Assembly: GCF_014692875.1 (NCBI RefSeq)
Contig: NZ_CP061171.1
Location: 1,674,001 to 1,738,000, forward strand
DNA length: 64,000 nucleotides
Direction: 5' to 3'
Source of the DNA: Pedobacter riviphilus
GTDB lineage: Bacteria > Bacteroidota > Bacteroidia > Sphingobacteriales > Sphingobacteriaceae
How positions within the stretch are numbered: the stretch's first letter is position 1; each line of letters opens with the position of its first letter. This document shows positions 1 through 7,860 of the stretch, piece after piece. The notes beneath the pieces were generated by a model. That model was given only the letters and a program-made list of their open reading frames with translations, ran no database searches and was not told where the DNA came from. The translations under genes were made by a program, and so were the position numbers.

Positions 1-1701
1 TATAAATTGTTGCAGAGTATCTACCAGAAAGGAATTATTGGCTTAAATGTGAAACACCAGGCAGGCGGGAAAAATTACGACTTTTCTTTGCTTGAAAATA
101 ATGTGGCTCAGGAGAAAAACACACAGGATGTTTTTACTGCAGAATCGGCCCTGAAGTTTTTCAAAGATAATTTTAAAGCACCAAATCAGGTAATGGGCGA
201 TCTGATTGCAAACCTCGCAATTGATCATATTACCCCAAATATTGTATTTGATGAGCGGCTGACGCAAACCATACAGGATAATACGGTTAACAATATCTCC
301 ACAACCAAGGGTATGGTACAAAAAGGAGAGCTAATTGTGGCCAAGAATGATGTTATTGATGAAGAAATTTATCAGAAATTAGAATCTTATAAGGCAACCT
401 ACGATGCACAAACCAAAACAATTGGTAGCAGGGCATTGGTTTATCTGGGGCAGGTTATATTGGTTGGCTTTATACTCGCTATTTTAATGTCGTTCCTTTT
501 TCTTTTCCGGAAGGATATTTTTGCCGATAACCGTCAGCTTTCCTTGATCCTTATTGTAACCACAGGAATGCTACTTGCATTGACCTGGGCTATTAAGATG
601 GAAATCCCGAGTTTGTATTATATACCTTTCTGTGTGGTGCCCATCATCATTAGGATTCTGTTTGATACGCGTTTGGCACTTTACCTCCATATGCTGGTCA
701 TTTTAATTGCCGGCTTCTTTGTGGCCAATAGTTTCGAATTTGTGTTTTATCAGGTTACCGCAGGGATGGTTGCCATATTCAGTATTAAAAATTTTGTTAA
801 GCGCGAAAGATTCCTGGTTTCGGCCTTGTTTATTCTATTGGCTTATTTAGTTTCTTTTGTAGGCATTGCTCTACTGCGCGAAGGATCTTTCCGCGAAATA
901 GAATGGATGAATTTTATTCCTTTTGTTTTTAGTGTACTTTTATCACTTTTAGCTTACCCCTTAATTTACCTGTTCGAACGTATTTTTGGTATCACTTCTG
1001 ATGTGGCTTTAATTGAGCTGACCAATACCAACAATAAATTGCTAAGGGAACTTGCTTTTAAAGCGCCCGGAACCTTTCAGCACTCTTTACAGGTGGCAAA
1101 CCTTGCCGAGGCTGCAATATTTAAAATTGGCGGTAATTCTGTGCTGGTTAGGGCAGGGGCTTTATATCATGATATCGGTAAAGTAGACAATCCACAGTAT
1201 TTTATTGAAAACCAGAATACGGCTGTGAGCCCGCACGATAAATTACCTTATGAGCAAAGTGCGCAGATTATTATTCAGCATGTGCACAAAGGAATCGAGA
1301 TTTTAAGAAAGAACCAGATTCCTGAAGCAATTATCGATTTTATCAGAACACATCATGGAAATACCCGGGTTGATTATTTTTATCAGTCTTTTTTGAAAAA
1401 TACACCTGAAAAATTTGTCGACGAAAACATTTTTCGCTATCCCGGCCCCATACCTTTTAGCAAAGAAACAGGGGTGTTAATGCTCGCCGATTCTGTTGAA
1501 GCTGCCTCAAGAAGTCTGAAAAATCCCGATGCGCAGAGCATAAATGATATCGTTGAACGTATAATTAACTACAAATTGGAGCAAAATCAGTTAGACGACT
1601 GCGATTTAACGTTAAAAGATATTGAGACTATCAAATTGATATTCAAGACAATGCTGATGAGCATCTATCATGTGCGCATAGATTATCAACAAATTTTGTA
1701 A
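1..1701 (+). CDS. 7TM-HD family (PgpH-like) phosphodiesterase, 5' truncated by window edge
   Basis: The frame is open to base 1, so the true start lies upstream. What remains is the end of a periplasmic 7TMR-HDED-type domain, a block of about seven hydrophobic segments (roughly 430-1000), and a C-terminal HD domain. HD-type metal ligands are visible: FQHS near 1075-1086, the YHDIGK motif near 1165-1182, HVHKG near 1279, THHGN near 1348 and LADS near 1483. Relatives with this layout (PgpH) hydrolyse cyclic di-AMP at the inner membrane. That activity is known for the family and only inferred here. The gene ends just before a tRNA cluster with its own promoter. Family assignment is confident; substrate less so. 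Confidence 0.9.
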   Translation, partial: YKLLQSIYQKGIIGLNVKHQAGGKNYDFSLLENNVAQEKNTQDVFTAESALKFFKDNFKAPNQVMGDLIANLAIDHITPNIVFDERLTQTIQDNTVNNISTTKGMVQKGELIVAKNDVIDEEIYQKLESYKATYDAQTKTIGSRALVYLGQVILVGFILAILMSFLFLFRKDIFADNRQLSLILIVTTGMLLALTWAIKMEIPSLYYIPFCVVPIIIRILFDTRLALYLHMLVILIAGFFVANSFEFVFYQVTAGMVAIFSIKNFVKRERFLVSALFILLAYLVSFVGIALLREGSFREIEWMNFIPFVFSVLLSLLAYPLIYLFERIFGITSDVALIELTNTNNKLLRELAFKAPGTFQHSLQVANLAEAAIFKIGGNSVLVRAGALYHDIGKVDNPQYFIENQNTAVSPHDKLPYEQSAQIIIQHVHKGIEILRKNQIPEAIIDFIRTHHGNTRVDYFYQSFLKNTPEKFVDENIFRYPGPIPFSKETGVLMLADSVEAASRSLKNPDAQSINDIVERIINYKLEQNQLDDCDLTLKDIETIKLIFKTMLMSIYHVRIDYQQIL

Positions 1702-1706
1702 TTTTT

Positions 1707-1736
1707 TTTGTTGGATAACTTGTTTTACTATATTTG
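1707..1736 (+). promoter_or_regulatory. Bacteroidetes-type promoter of the tRNA cluster
   Basis: TTTG at 1707-1710, an 18-base spacer, then TATATTTG at 1729-1736 match the Bacteroidetes -33 (TTTG) and -7 (TAnnTTTG) elements. The pair sits about 47 bases upstream of tRNA-Ser and fits transcription of the three-tRNA cluster that ends at the terminator at 2178-2216. Confidence 0.65.
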
Positions 1737-1782
1737 CAGACCTCAAAACAACGCCGGTAGGGCAGAAAATAGAGGTTTGAAA

Positions 1783-1870
<88 letters not shown>

Positions 1871-1970
1871 AGAAAATAAAAATTTGCAAATAAAAATGGA
1901 ATTATCAATTTAAAACCGTTACTTTGCAATCCCTTCGAAAAAGGGAGTTAAAAAAAGAAGATACCAAGTT

Positions 1971-2044
1971 CGGGATGTAGCGTAGCCCGGTATCGCGCCT
2001 GCTTTGGGAGCAGGAGGTCGTAGGTTCGAATCCTGCCATCCCGA
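1971..2044 (+). tRNA. tRNA-Pro (anticodon UGG), copy 1
   Basis: A 74-base cloverleaf. The acceptor stem pairs CGGGATG (1971-1977) with CATCCCG (2037-2043), discriminator A. The anticodon loop TTTGGGA gives TGG at 2005-2007. No encoded CCA. It is identical to the copy 127 bases downstream. Confidence 0.97.
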
Positions 2045-2097
2045 CAAAAAGTTGATCCACTTTTAAAACAGGATAAAAAAAAGATCGATACCAAGTT

Positions 2098-2171
2098 CGG
2101 GATGTAGCGTAGCCCGGTATCGCGCCTGCTTTGGGAGCAGGAGGTCGTAGGTTCGAATCCTGCCATCCCGA
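2098..2171 (+). tRNA. tRNA-Pro (anticodon UGG), copy 2
   Basis: Base-for-base identical to the tRNA-Pro at 1971-2044, including 11 bases of 5' flank and 4 bases of 3' flank. The acceptor stem is 2098-2104 with 2164-2170. It is the last tRNA before the terminator at 2178-2216. Confidence 0.97.
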
Positions 2172-2177
2172 CAAACG

Positions 2178-2216
2178 AAAGCCCTTTTTGCATTGCAAGA
2201 AGGGCTTTTTGTTTTT
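2178..2216 (+). terminator. Intrinsic terminator of the tRNA cluster
   Basis: AAAGCCCTT (2178-2186) pairs with AAGGGCTTT (2200-2208). A T-rich tract TTTTTGTTTTT runs to 2216. It begins seven bases after the last tRNA-Pro. Confidence 0.88.
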
Positions 2217-2387
2217 ATGCAGGATCAAGCGGAAAAATTGGGAGGAGTTATTCTCTAGGCATATATTTTCCTTAAATTAGCTTATTATTTAGTTCTTTTG
2301 AGATACATCAATCCGGGTCAAGTCATTCGGGAGCCTACTTGATCATATTGATGAAAATAGCTAACATCGCGCCTTTAAGATAAAAAA

Positions 2388-3350
2388 ATGATCCCAGCGG
2401 GATCGAATGATACTTATTCCTTTAAAATGCCAAGTTTTGATAAAGAATTACAAATAACCTACATCAGCAGCCTTAATAAGGCGCTACAATTTATAGATGA
2501 AAATCTAGATACAAGTTTGTCTTTAGAAATGATTTCAAAAGTAGCTTGTTTTTCACCGTTTCATTTTCACAGGATATTCAAGGCTATTACAAATGAGACA
2601 TTAAATGCTTACGTCAATAGAAAGAGAATTGAAAAAGTAGCTTCTGTTTTAATGCATAAGCCGGAAGCAAGCATTACTGAACTTTCACTTTTGTTCGGTT
2701 TTAACAGTAATTCTTCCCTTACAAGATCCTTTAAAAAATATTATAATATAAGTCCATCCGAATTCCGTAAACAAAAAAAAGGGAAATTTAGCAAGATCAG
2801 TAAAATTGAAAGCAAGAATGGACAAGAGTTGGTCGCTTTTGAGGAATACATTTGCAGCATTGATAATCTTAAAAATTGGATAGAAATGAATGCAAAAATT
2901 GAAATCAGGGAAATGGCTAATTTAGAATTGGCTTATGTAACAAGCATTGGAGAGCAGGGAATTGCTACATCTTATGACACTTTAGTTAAGTGGGCAACCC
3001 CATTAGGTTTACTGAAAAATCCTGAGACAAAAATGGTCACTATTTATCACGATAGTTTTAAAATCACAAGTCCAGAAAAAGTTAGAATAAGCGCTTGCAT
3101 TACGCTAACGGAACCAATTAAACCATCAGGAAATATTGGGAGAACCTCCATCGAAAAAGGGAAATTTATTGTTGGAAGTTTTGTAATTGGGATTACGGAG
3201 TTTGAAAAATCCTGGAATAGCCTTTTTGTATGGATGGCCGAAAATGGATATAAAAAAGCTGATCGAGATCCTTTTGAGATCTATCATAATGATTATAGGG
3301 TACATCCAGAGAAAAAATGTATTGTAGATTATTTTATACCGATTTCGTGA
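2388..3350 (+). CDS. AraC-family transcriptional regulator with GyrI-like effector domain
   Basis: This 320-residue protein has an N-terminal AraC pair of helix-turn-helix motifs (residues about 20-125, with FSPFHFHRIFK and LLFGFNSNSSLTRSFKKYY, the usual second-helix pattern ending in SPSEFRK). The C-terminal half (about 165-320) resembles the GyrI/SoxR-effector-binding fold, including KYxxG-type strands and a final IVDYFIPIS. This order is typical of Rob/BmrR-like drug-sensing activators. The first ATG at 2388 overlaps a small dyad (GATCCC-AGC-GGGATC, 2390-2404). The in-frame ATG at 2427 (MPSFDKEL) is an equally good start and begins nearer to the conserved domain. No clear target gene adjoins it. 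Confidence 0.88.
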   Translation: MIPAGSNDTYSFKMPSFDKELQITYISSLNKALQFIDENLDTSLSLEMISKVACFSPFHFHRIFKAITNETLNAYVNRKRIEKVASVLMHKPEASITELSLLFGFNSNSSLTRSFKKYYNISPSEFRKQKKGKFSKISKIESKNGQELVAFEEYICSIDNLKNWIEMNAKIEIREMANLELAYVTSIGEQGIATSYDTLVKWATPLGLLKNPETKMVTIYHDSFKITSPEKVRISACITLTEPIKPSGNIGRTSIEKGKFIVGSFVIGITEFEKSWNSLFVWMAENGYKKADRDPFEIYHNDYRVHPEKKCIVDYFIPIS

Positions 3351-3729
3351 TATAGCTCAAAACTTCTTCTTATTCCTTATTTTGTATAGCAATGGAATAG
3401 CAAAAGAACTATTGGGCTCGAACCAAAATCAGCTTTAAATAACTATTAGGACAGAAATTTTCCAGTGAAAAAGCAAACCCTCTTTACGGACTGTAAAGAG
3501 GGTTTGTGAACCCAAGTGGGCGCTTCTCGAACCATTTTCTGTCCGATTTGCGTTTAATCGTGGATTTTTTTGATAATAAGATAAGTGTAGGAAACAGGAC
3601 ATCGTTTCCTTTTGCTGGGTAACTGATTTCGGGGGCTCGATCCAGGTCACTGATAAAAAGAGCAAAGCTTTTATGCGTATTTCAATGAAACTGCCGAAAT
3701 ACTCACATAATAGCCTATTTTAGGGTGTT
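3351..3729. other. Non-coding stretch between araC-like gene and GT2 remnant
   Basis: No convincing gene on either strand. It holds one strong hairpin (3474-3506, listed separately) and otherwise only AT-rich sequence with short spurious frames. Confidence 0.6.
3468..3506 (-). terminator. Strong hairpin, probable minus-strand terminator
   Basis: CAAACCCTCTTTAC (3474-3487) pairs perfectly with GTAAAGAGGGTTTG (3493-3506) around a five-base loop, giving a 14-bp stem. Read on the minus strand it is followed by GCTTTTTC (3473-3466). That fits termination of a minus-strand transcript coming from the GT2 remnant. On the plus strand there is no T tract. Confidence 0.65.
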
Positions 3730-3951
3730 TTAGCATGCACTCATTTGTGTTAAAATCCTATTAGAGTAAACAATGTCATCTGCATCCATCATAAAGATAA
3801 ATTTTCCACCGGACCTTTTGATGCCTTTACTTCTGGCCGCGTAATTTCCGGAAGGATACACTATATGTTTACTGCATCGCTCAGGTTGTGTTGGCGTTAT
3901 TTTTGCAGGCCTGCAGGGATATTTTGAATTGAGCACTTTGCTCATCGGCAT
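3730..3951 (-). pseudogene. Remnant of a family 2 glycosyltransferase
   Basis: The 73-residue frame ends in a stretch like the core of GT2 enzymes: GNYAARSKGIKRSGGKFIFM followed by MDADDIVYSNR. In the family, the N-x-G-x-A-AR-N-x-GI segment leads into the DxD motif that binds the metal and nucleotide sugar. The upstream nucleotide-binding strand and everything after the DxD segment are missing, and the frame stops 14 residues past DADD. Intact GT2 domains need about 200 or more residues, so this is a fragment. The first 35 residues are not recognisable. Its transcript would run towards the hairpin at 3474-3506. Confidence 0.6.
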
Positions 3952-3965
3952 TTTTTCTATTTAAT

Positions 3966-4568
3966 ATGGGAAGATCAATTGATACTTTACAGAAATTATT
4001 GTTTGATTTAGCAGGTGTACTGCCTGCCGATACCGCACCATTATTTGCCATGGCGACTCCGGTATCGCTTGAAGCAAATGAAGCCTACATCCGCGAAGGA
4101 GAAAACAGCCGTCGATTGGCTTTTATTGAACGAGGTGTCATCCGGGCGTACACCATTAAGGAAAATGGAGATGAGGCTACACTTCTGCTGCGCTGGGAGG
4201 GCCAGTTTATTGCCTCACATGATACCATTATTAACCGCCAACCTTCACGGTTTATTTACCGTGCACTGGAGCCTGTGGAGTTACTACAGATCGATTATGA
4301 TATTTTGGAAGAGGTTTTGAAAATCCACCCAGAGTATGAACCGCTCCGAAATTTTTTCCTGATGAAAATGCTGGCCGAATCTTTAAAAATGCTAGAATCC
4401 TTTGTTACACAATCGCCAGAAGAGCGTTATCGGGAACTACTGTCCGAGCGTTTTGACCTGGTAAACCGCGTGCCTGATAAATATATCGCATCTATGCTCG
4501 GCATCACCCCAGTGTCATTAAGCCGAATTCGCAAAAGGATGCATACAAAAGGAAAAACAATAACATAA
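3966..4568 (+). CDS. Crp/Fnr family transcriptional regulator
   Basis: A 200-residue protein with an N-terminal cyclic-nucleotide-binding-like beta barrel (about 20-125, EAYIREGENSRRLAFIERGVIRAY) and a C-terminal winged helix (about 150-195, ASMLGITPVSLSRIRKRM) with the recognition helix SLSRIRKR. The barrel lacks the phosphate-binding cassette of true CRP. This is usual for the many Bacteroidota paralogues of this type, whose ligands are unknown. The gene stop is the first base triplet of an 18-bp direct repeat placed before the next gene, which suggests that the regulator acts on that gene (inference). Confidence 0.9.
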   Translation: MGRSIDTLQKLLFDLAGVLPADTAPLFAMATPVSLEANEAYIREGENSRRLAFIERGVIRAYTIKENGDEATLLLRWEGQFIASHDTIINRQPSRFIYRALEPVELLQIDYDILEEVLKIHPEYEPLRNFFLMKMLAESLKMLESFVTQSPEERYRELLSERFDLVNRVPDKYIASMLGITPVSLSRIRKRMHTKGKTIT

Positions 4569-4606
4569 ATTATCTTTTGTTAAGCCCCTAAATTATCTTT
4601 TGTTAA
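4566..4606 (+). repeat. Perfect 18-bp direct repeat, candidate operator
   Basis: TAAATTATCTTTTGTTAA occurs at 4566-4583 and again at 4589-4606, 23 bp apart (about two helical turns). The first copy begins at the stop codon of the Crp-type gene. The second ends 23 bases before a TACTTTTG -7 element. The core TTATC-TTTT-GTTAA has partial dyad character. Confidence 0.6.
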
Positions 4607-4629
4607 CGGTGCAAAAACCATTTGCTTTA

Positions 4630-4637
4630 TACTTTTG
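4630..4637 (+). promoter_or_regulatory. -7 element before the hydroxylase gene
   Basis: TACTTTTG matches TAnnTTTG, 21 bases before the ATG at 4659. No TTTG lies at the -33 distance (4608-4611 reads GGTG). That fits a promoter needing an activator bound at the repeats 4566-4606. Confidence 0.5.
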
Positions 4638-4658
4638 GAGTATAAAAATAAAATAGAT

Positions 4659-5423
4659 ATGGAAAAGATAATAGAAACCATAGTGGGGATTTTTAGCGCT
4701 TCGGTTATCCGGTATTTTATACTTGCCGGAATTCCTTTTGCGCTGTTTTATCTGTTTATGCCTGTTAAGCTTGGTAAATTTAAAATTCAGCAAAAACTAG
4801 CCACAAAAAAAGATTTCATCCGTGAGGTGTGGCATTCCATGCAGAGTACACTGGTATTTTCAATCATCGCAGCTGGGCTGGTTTTTACACCTCTGCATCA
4901 ATACACCAGAATTTATACACACATCAATGATTTTCCAATGTGGTACATGGGGGTTGCGCTGGTACTGAGCTTGATTATACATGATACTTATTTTTATTGG
5001 ATGCACCGATTATTGCATCACAAAAAATTGTTCAAACTTACCCATCTGGTCCATCACAAGAGCACCAATCCTTCACCATGGACATCCTACAGTTTTCATA
5101 TACTGGAAGCCATCACCGAGGGACTTGTTTTAGTGCCAATCGTGATCCTGCTGCCGATGCATCCCTTAACAATATTACTCTTTACCGTAACCGGTTTCAT
5201 CATTAATGTGTACGGACACCTGGGCTATGAAATTATGCCTAAATGGTTCCGCTTTACCTGGACATTCGAAATCCTGAATACTTCGGTACACCATAACCTC
5301 CATCACAGTAAATTTAAGGGGAATTATGGCTTGTATTTCAGAATCTGGGACCGGTTGATGGGCACAGAACATCCAGATTATGTAAAGGAATATGACCGCT
5401 TGCAGGATCAGCGCTTCAATTAA
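4659..5423 (+). CDS. Sterol desaturase / fatty acid hydroxylase superfamily membrane protein
   Basis: This 254-residue protein has four to five hydrophobic segments and the histidine clusters of the superfamily: HDTYFYWMHRLLHHKKLF, then HLVHH, then HHNLHHSKFKGNYG near the C-terminus. These bind a di-iron centre in the membrane and support O2-dependent hydroxylation or desaturation of lipids. The substrate cannot be told from sequence. A TTG at 4635 would extend the frame by eight residues, but the ATG at 4659 follows a good -7 element and starts directly with the first hydrophobic segment, so it is preferred. It lies immediately downstream of a Crp-type regulator and a repeat pair that may be its operator. 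Confidence 0.88.
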   Translation: MEKIIETIVGIFSASVIRYFILAGIPFALFYLFMPVKLGKFKIQQKLATKKDFIREVWHSMQSTLVFSIIAAGLVFTPLHQYTRIYTHINDFPMWYMGVALVLSLIIHDTYFYWMHRLLHHKKLFKLTHLVHHKSTNPSPWTSYSFHILEAITEGLVLVPIVILLPMHPLTILLFTVTGFIINVYGHLGYEIMPKWFRFTWTFEILNTSVHHNLHHSKFKGNYGLYFRIWDRLMGTEHPDYVKEYDRLQDQRFN

Positions 5424-5603
5424 ATTATATTTGTTTGGAGGGAAAGAACCTTTAGCGCTTCAGCACAACGGGTTTAACCAATTGAATAACAGTAAGGTAA
5501 ACGACGGTACGTAAAGCCTGTAAAACTGCCTGGCGGTGATCGTTTTTACATGAAAGATTTACTGGCTGCCTAAAAAAAAAGCCAGTGAAAGGACCATATT
5601 TGA

Positions 5604-5708
5604 TTACCCTTCCTTTACCTGTTGTTTACCCTTTCTTGCTACCAGGTTAACCCCAGGCTTACCCCAGGGTTACCCCGGCTTTACCTTTTCTTTACCTAAA
5701 AGGTAAAG
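5604..5708 (+). repeat. 11-bp phased TTACC array
   Basis: Nine ACC motifs lie on one strand, their A at 5606, 5617, 5628, 5641, 5650, 5661, 5672, 5683 and 5694. Intervals are 11, 11, 13, 9, 11, 11, 11, 11, so the phase is kept over 88 bp. Seven units read TTACC exactly. The array closes with the dyad CTTTACC-TAAAA-GGTAAAG (5690-5708). The unit length is not a multiple of three and the bases between motifs vary. Confidence 0.75.
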
Positions 5709-5814
5709 CCAGTGCCTGTTTTTGCAGAATGCCGCCACCACCTATGGTTATGCTGCCCTTAAGCAGGCTGCCACAAACCCCAAGCCCTTGTATCATTGCC
5801 CGACAACTGTAATG

Positions 5815-5871
5815 GCTCATTTTAGCTCAATAACGGTCTTATATAGCTCAATTTGGTTCATTTTAGCTCAA
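5815..5871 (+). repeat. 10-bp phased GCTCA array
   Basis: GCTCA at 5815, 5825, 5846 and 5866 and GTTCA at 5856 are all in phase, with a degenerate unit near 5836. Spacing is 10, 11, 10, 10, 10. The better units read GCTCAWTTTA. A further GCTCAA lies at 5889, out of phase. Confidence 0.65.
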
Positions 5872-5980
5872 AATCAGGCGCCAATGCTGCTCAACCGCTA
5901 AGTTTGGGCATGGATTTAAACATACCGGTATAAACAGAAATCCTTTTTTTGAACAAACATTTTTTCAATAAAAAACAAAA

Positions 5981-6304
5981 ATGATGGTAACTGTCGAAAA
6001 ATCTTTCTATAAAGGTAAAAATGCCTTAGTCCTGCAGATAAAAGTTGAGGCTAATGGAGACAATACACTTACAATCTTGAAGGATATTGAATTTCATAAT
6101 GGGGTAATTGAAGCTATAATTTGTGGACAACCACTTGCAAACGCTGCAGAAACAGCCCGTGGCTTTGTAGGTATTGCGTTCAGACCGGCTTTAAGCATCC
6201 TGTTCAAAATATCTATACCTGTTGTGGATTCCACTAAGAGACGAAAACTGATCACATCTGTTTTCCTGGTCTCATTATGGTCATTCAGCGTATCTAGTAT
6301 ATAA
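5981..6304 (+). pseudogene. Remnant of a LamG/concanavalin-like secreted protein
   Basis: The first 70 residues (to about 6190) look like the opening of a jelly-roll domain of the LamG / GH16-like family. ALVLQIKVEANG, IEFHNGVIEA, ICGQPLA and ARGFVGIAFR match the strand pattern in which the next residues are usually a tyrosine-rich strand (YECFYLRP). Instead, after GIAFR the frame enters unrelated sequence (PALSILFKISIP) and stops at 6304. The fragment lacks both a signal peptide and most of the domain, so it appears to be a truncated 5' or central piece joined to other DNA. The first ATG at 5978-5986 is a convenient but unproven start. It lies next to the repeat arrays at 5604-5871. Confidence 0.5.
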
Positions 6305-6449
6305 AACCACTCCATCTCCGGGATCTGCCTTAGTGCCAGGCGGTAATTAGTTTTACTAAAGGTTTCATGTTGCTAATCTAAATCAATAGATATTATATTC
6401 CGTTGTATTTGCATCGAATTCGTTTTATTTTTACTGAAAATATTTTTTT

Positions 6450-6788
6450 ATGAAAGATTATATCATTTTATTCCGCGAGCCAGATGGAAGAATGGATGAA
6501 CATCCTGCTGAATATTTGCAGGTTCATCAGCAGCGTTGGAGCAATTGGCTGACCCGGTTAAAAGCTGAAGGCCGTTTAGCCGGGGGGAGTTCCTTAACAC
6601 TGGAGGGGAGACTCATCACTGGGGATGGCACAACAATCAGCCATGCCACTCATAAAGTAGGAACGGAGATCGTGGGTGGATTTTTATTGTTAAAGGCAAA
6701 CAGCCTGGATGAGGCGGCAGAGATCGCATCGTCATGTCCAATCTATGAATCTACCGGTTATTCGGAAGTCCGCGAATTTAAGAATTAA
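6450..6788 (+). CDS. YCII-related domain protein
   Basis: A 112-residue protein of the dimeric alpha-beta barrel YCII/DGPF type. It starts MKDYIILFREPDGR, has a long amphipathic helix around HQQRWSNWLTRLKAEGRL, then GGFLLLKANSLDEAAEIAS and a final strand with YSEVREF. This layout is normal for the family, whose members are usually small cytoplasmic proteins of unknown or oxidoreductase-related role. A His-Asp pair seen in active YciI relatives is not evident. It is single and flanked by non-coding DNA. Confidence 0.85.
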   Translation: MKDYIILFREPDGRMDEHPAEYLQVHQQRWSNWLTRLKAEGRLAGGSSLTLEGRLITGDGTTISHATHKVGTEIVGGFLLLKANSLDEAAEIASSCPIYESTGYSEVREFKN

Positions 6789-6990
6789 GCCAGGCTGGTA
6801 TGGGCGAAACTGGCTAATATGGCAGCATTGACTTTATGAAATAAATATTAGGCAATATTGAACAGAGATTTTATGTTTCAGTTCAATATAGCCGGTACTT
6901 CCAGAATTGTAAGGAACCTTCTTCATTGTTCATATCAGCTTTCTCTTAGCATCGTGTATCTTTAGCGCCCAGCTGAAAGATGCCAATGTA

Positions 6991-7860
6991 TCAAATACTT
7001 GAGAACTGTATTTTATATTCCAGCGGTTTTTTATTCATAATTTCCTTAAACTGCTTGTTGAAATTGGACAAGGTGTTAAATCCACTTTCATAGGAGATTA
7101 AAGATACAGGCATATTGGTTTCCATCAGTAGTTTACAAGCGTATTTGATGCGTAGTTCCATAATAAATTTGGAAAATGTCCTGTTGTTCCTCGCCGTAAA
7201 ATATCTGCTGAATGAGGATGGAGTCATACACAATATTTCTGCCAGTTCCGGCAAGGAAATCCTGCTCCGAAAGTTTGCGAGTGCATATTCGTAAACTTTG
7301 TTCATCCGGTCGGTCTCATTCTCATTAACAGGATCACTATATGCTGTATGTGAGACGTAATGATAAGTTTTCGAATTTGCCAGTACTTGAAGGATTTTGA
7401 GTAGTTGGATTAAGCTCTCTAATCCACTCATTAGTGTGAGCGCTTTCATCATACGGGTAACAAGGTCTTTGCATTCCCCGTAGAACTCCAATCCTCTGGC
7501 CGATTTTTTTAATAACTTTTTGATCAGCAGCATTTCTTCCTTTTGCATCATCTGTTCACCCATGAAGTTTTCCTGTAGGTAGATGACAATCCCATGGACG
7601 CTCAATTGACTATCCTTTTTGAAATAAGCCTCATCACTTCGCCAAAGATGCGGCAGGTTGGCACCTGTGAATACCAGGTCGCCACGCCCGAAGGATTTAA
7701 TACTATCGCCGATAAATCTCGTTCCTGTACCTTCTAACACCACAAATAACTGGTATTCGCAATGCGAATGCCAGACTGGATCGAAATGTTTGTCCTCCAG
7801 TTTTTTGATGATAAACATTTGTGTTTCGGGGATCGTAGATTTTTGAACAGCTGCTTTCAT
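6991..7860 (-). CDS. AraC-family regulator with N-terminal cupin, divergent to the sugar operon
   Basis: The N-terminal part (about 15-110) is a cupin-like effector domain (PVWHSHCEYQLFVVLEGTGTRF, then FGRGDLVFTGANLPHLW). The C-terminal 100 residues form the AraC helix-turn-helix pair (LPELAEILCMTPSSFSRYF and PVSLISYESGFNTLSNFNKQFKE). Proteins of this architecture commonly sense a sugar or related small molecule and activate adjacent catabolic genes. It is transcribed away from the operon starting at 8026 across a 165-bp gap, so it is the likely regulator of that operon (inference from position). Confidence 0.92.
   Translation of the reverse strand: MKAAVQKSTIPETQMFIIKKLEDKHFDPVWHSHCEYQLFVVLEGTGTRFIGDSIKSFGRGDLVFTGANLPHLWRSDEAYFKKDSQLSVHGIVIYLQENFMGEQMMQKEEMLLIKKLLKKSARGLEFYGECKDLVTRMMKALTLMSGLESLIQLLKILQVLANSKTYHYVSHTAYSDPVNENETDRMNKVYEYALANFRSRISLPELAEILCMTPSSFSRYFTARNNRTFSKFIMELRIKYACKLLMETNMPVSLISYESGFNTLSNFNKQFKEIMNKKPLEYKIQFSSI

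Larger units (their letters stand above)
1960..2175 (+). repeat. Tandem duplication carrying tRNA-Pro
   Basis: Two 89-base identical units (1960-2048 and 2087-2175), each starting GATACCAAGTT and holding one tRNA-Pro(UGG). They are separated by 38 unrelated bases, so the period is 127. Perfect identity of the flanks indicates a recent duplication or ongoing gene conversion. Confidence 0.9.
5424..5980. other. 557-bp non-coding region rich in short repeats
   Basis: No gene is supported. It holds two helically phased arrays (5604-5708 and 5815-5871, listed separately). It also has a hairpin ACTGGCT (5561-5567) with AGCCAGT (5580-5586), and a direct repeat AAAGCCAGTG at 5578-5587 and 5705-5714 that brackets the first array. 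Confidence 0.6.

Noticed and set aside
1905..2228. Two overlapping minus-strand frames of 107 and 81 codons over the tRNA-Pro pair
   Set aside because: They are antisense translations of the tRNAs and share the repeated phrase GMAGFEPTTSCSQS caused by the duplication.
3435..3665. 76-codon minus-strand frame
   Set aside because: It runs through the 14-bp hairpin and reads like a translated non-coding repeat; no domain.
5604..5871. Possible CRISPR array
   Set aside because: Units are 10-11 bp with no 20-40 bp spacers, and no cas gene is present.
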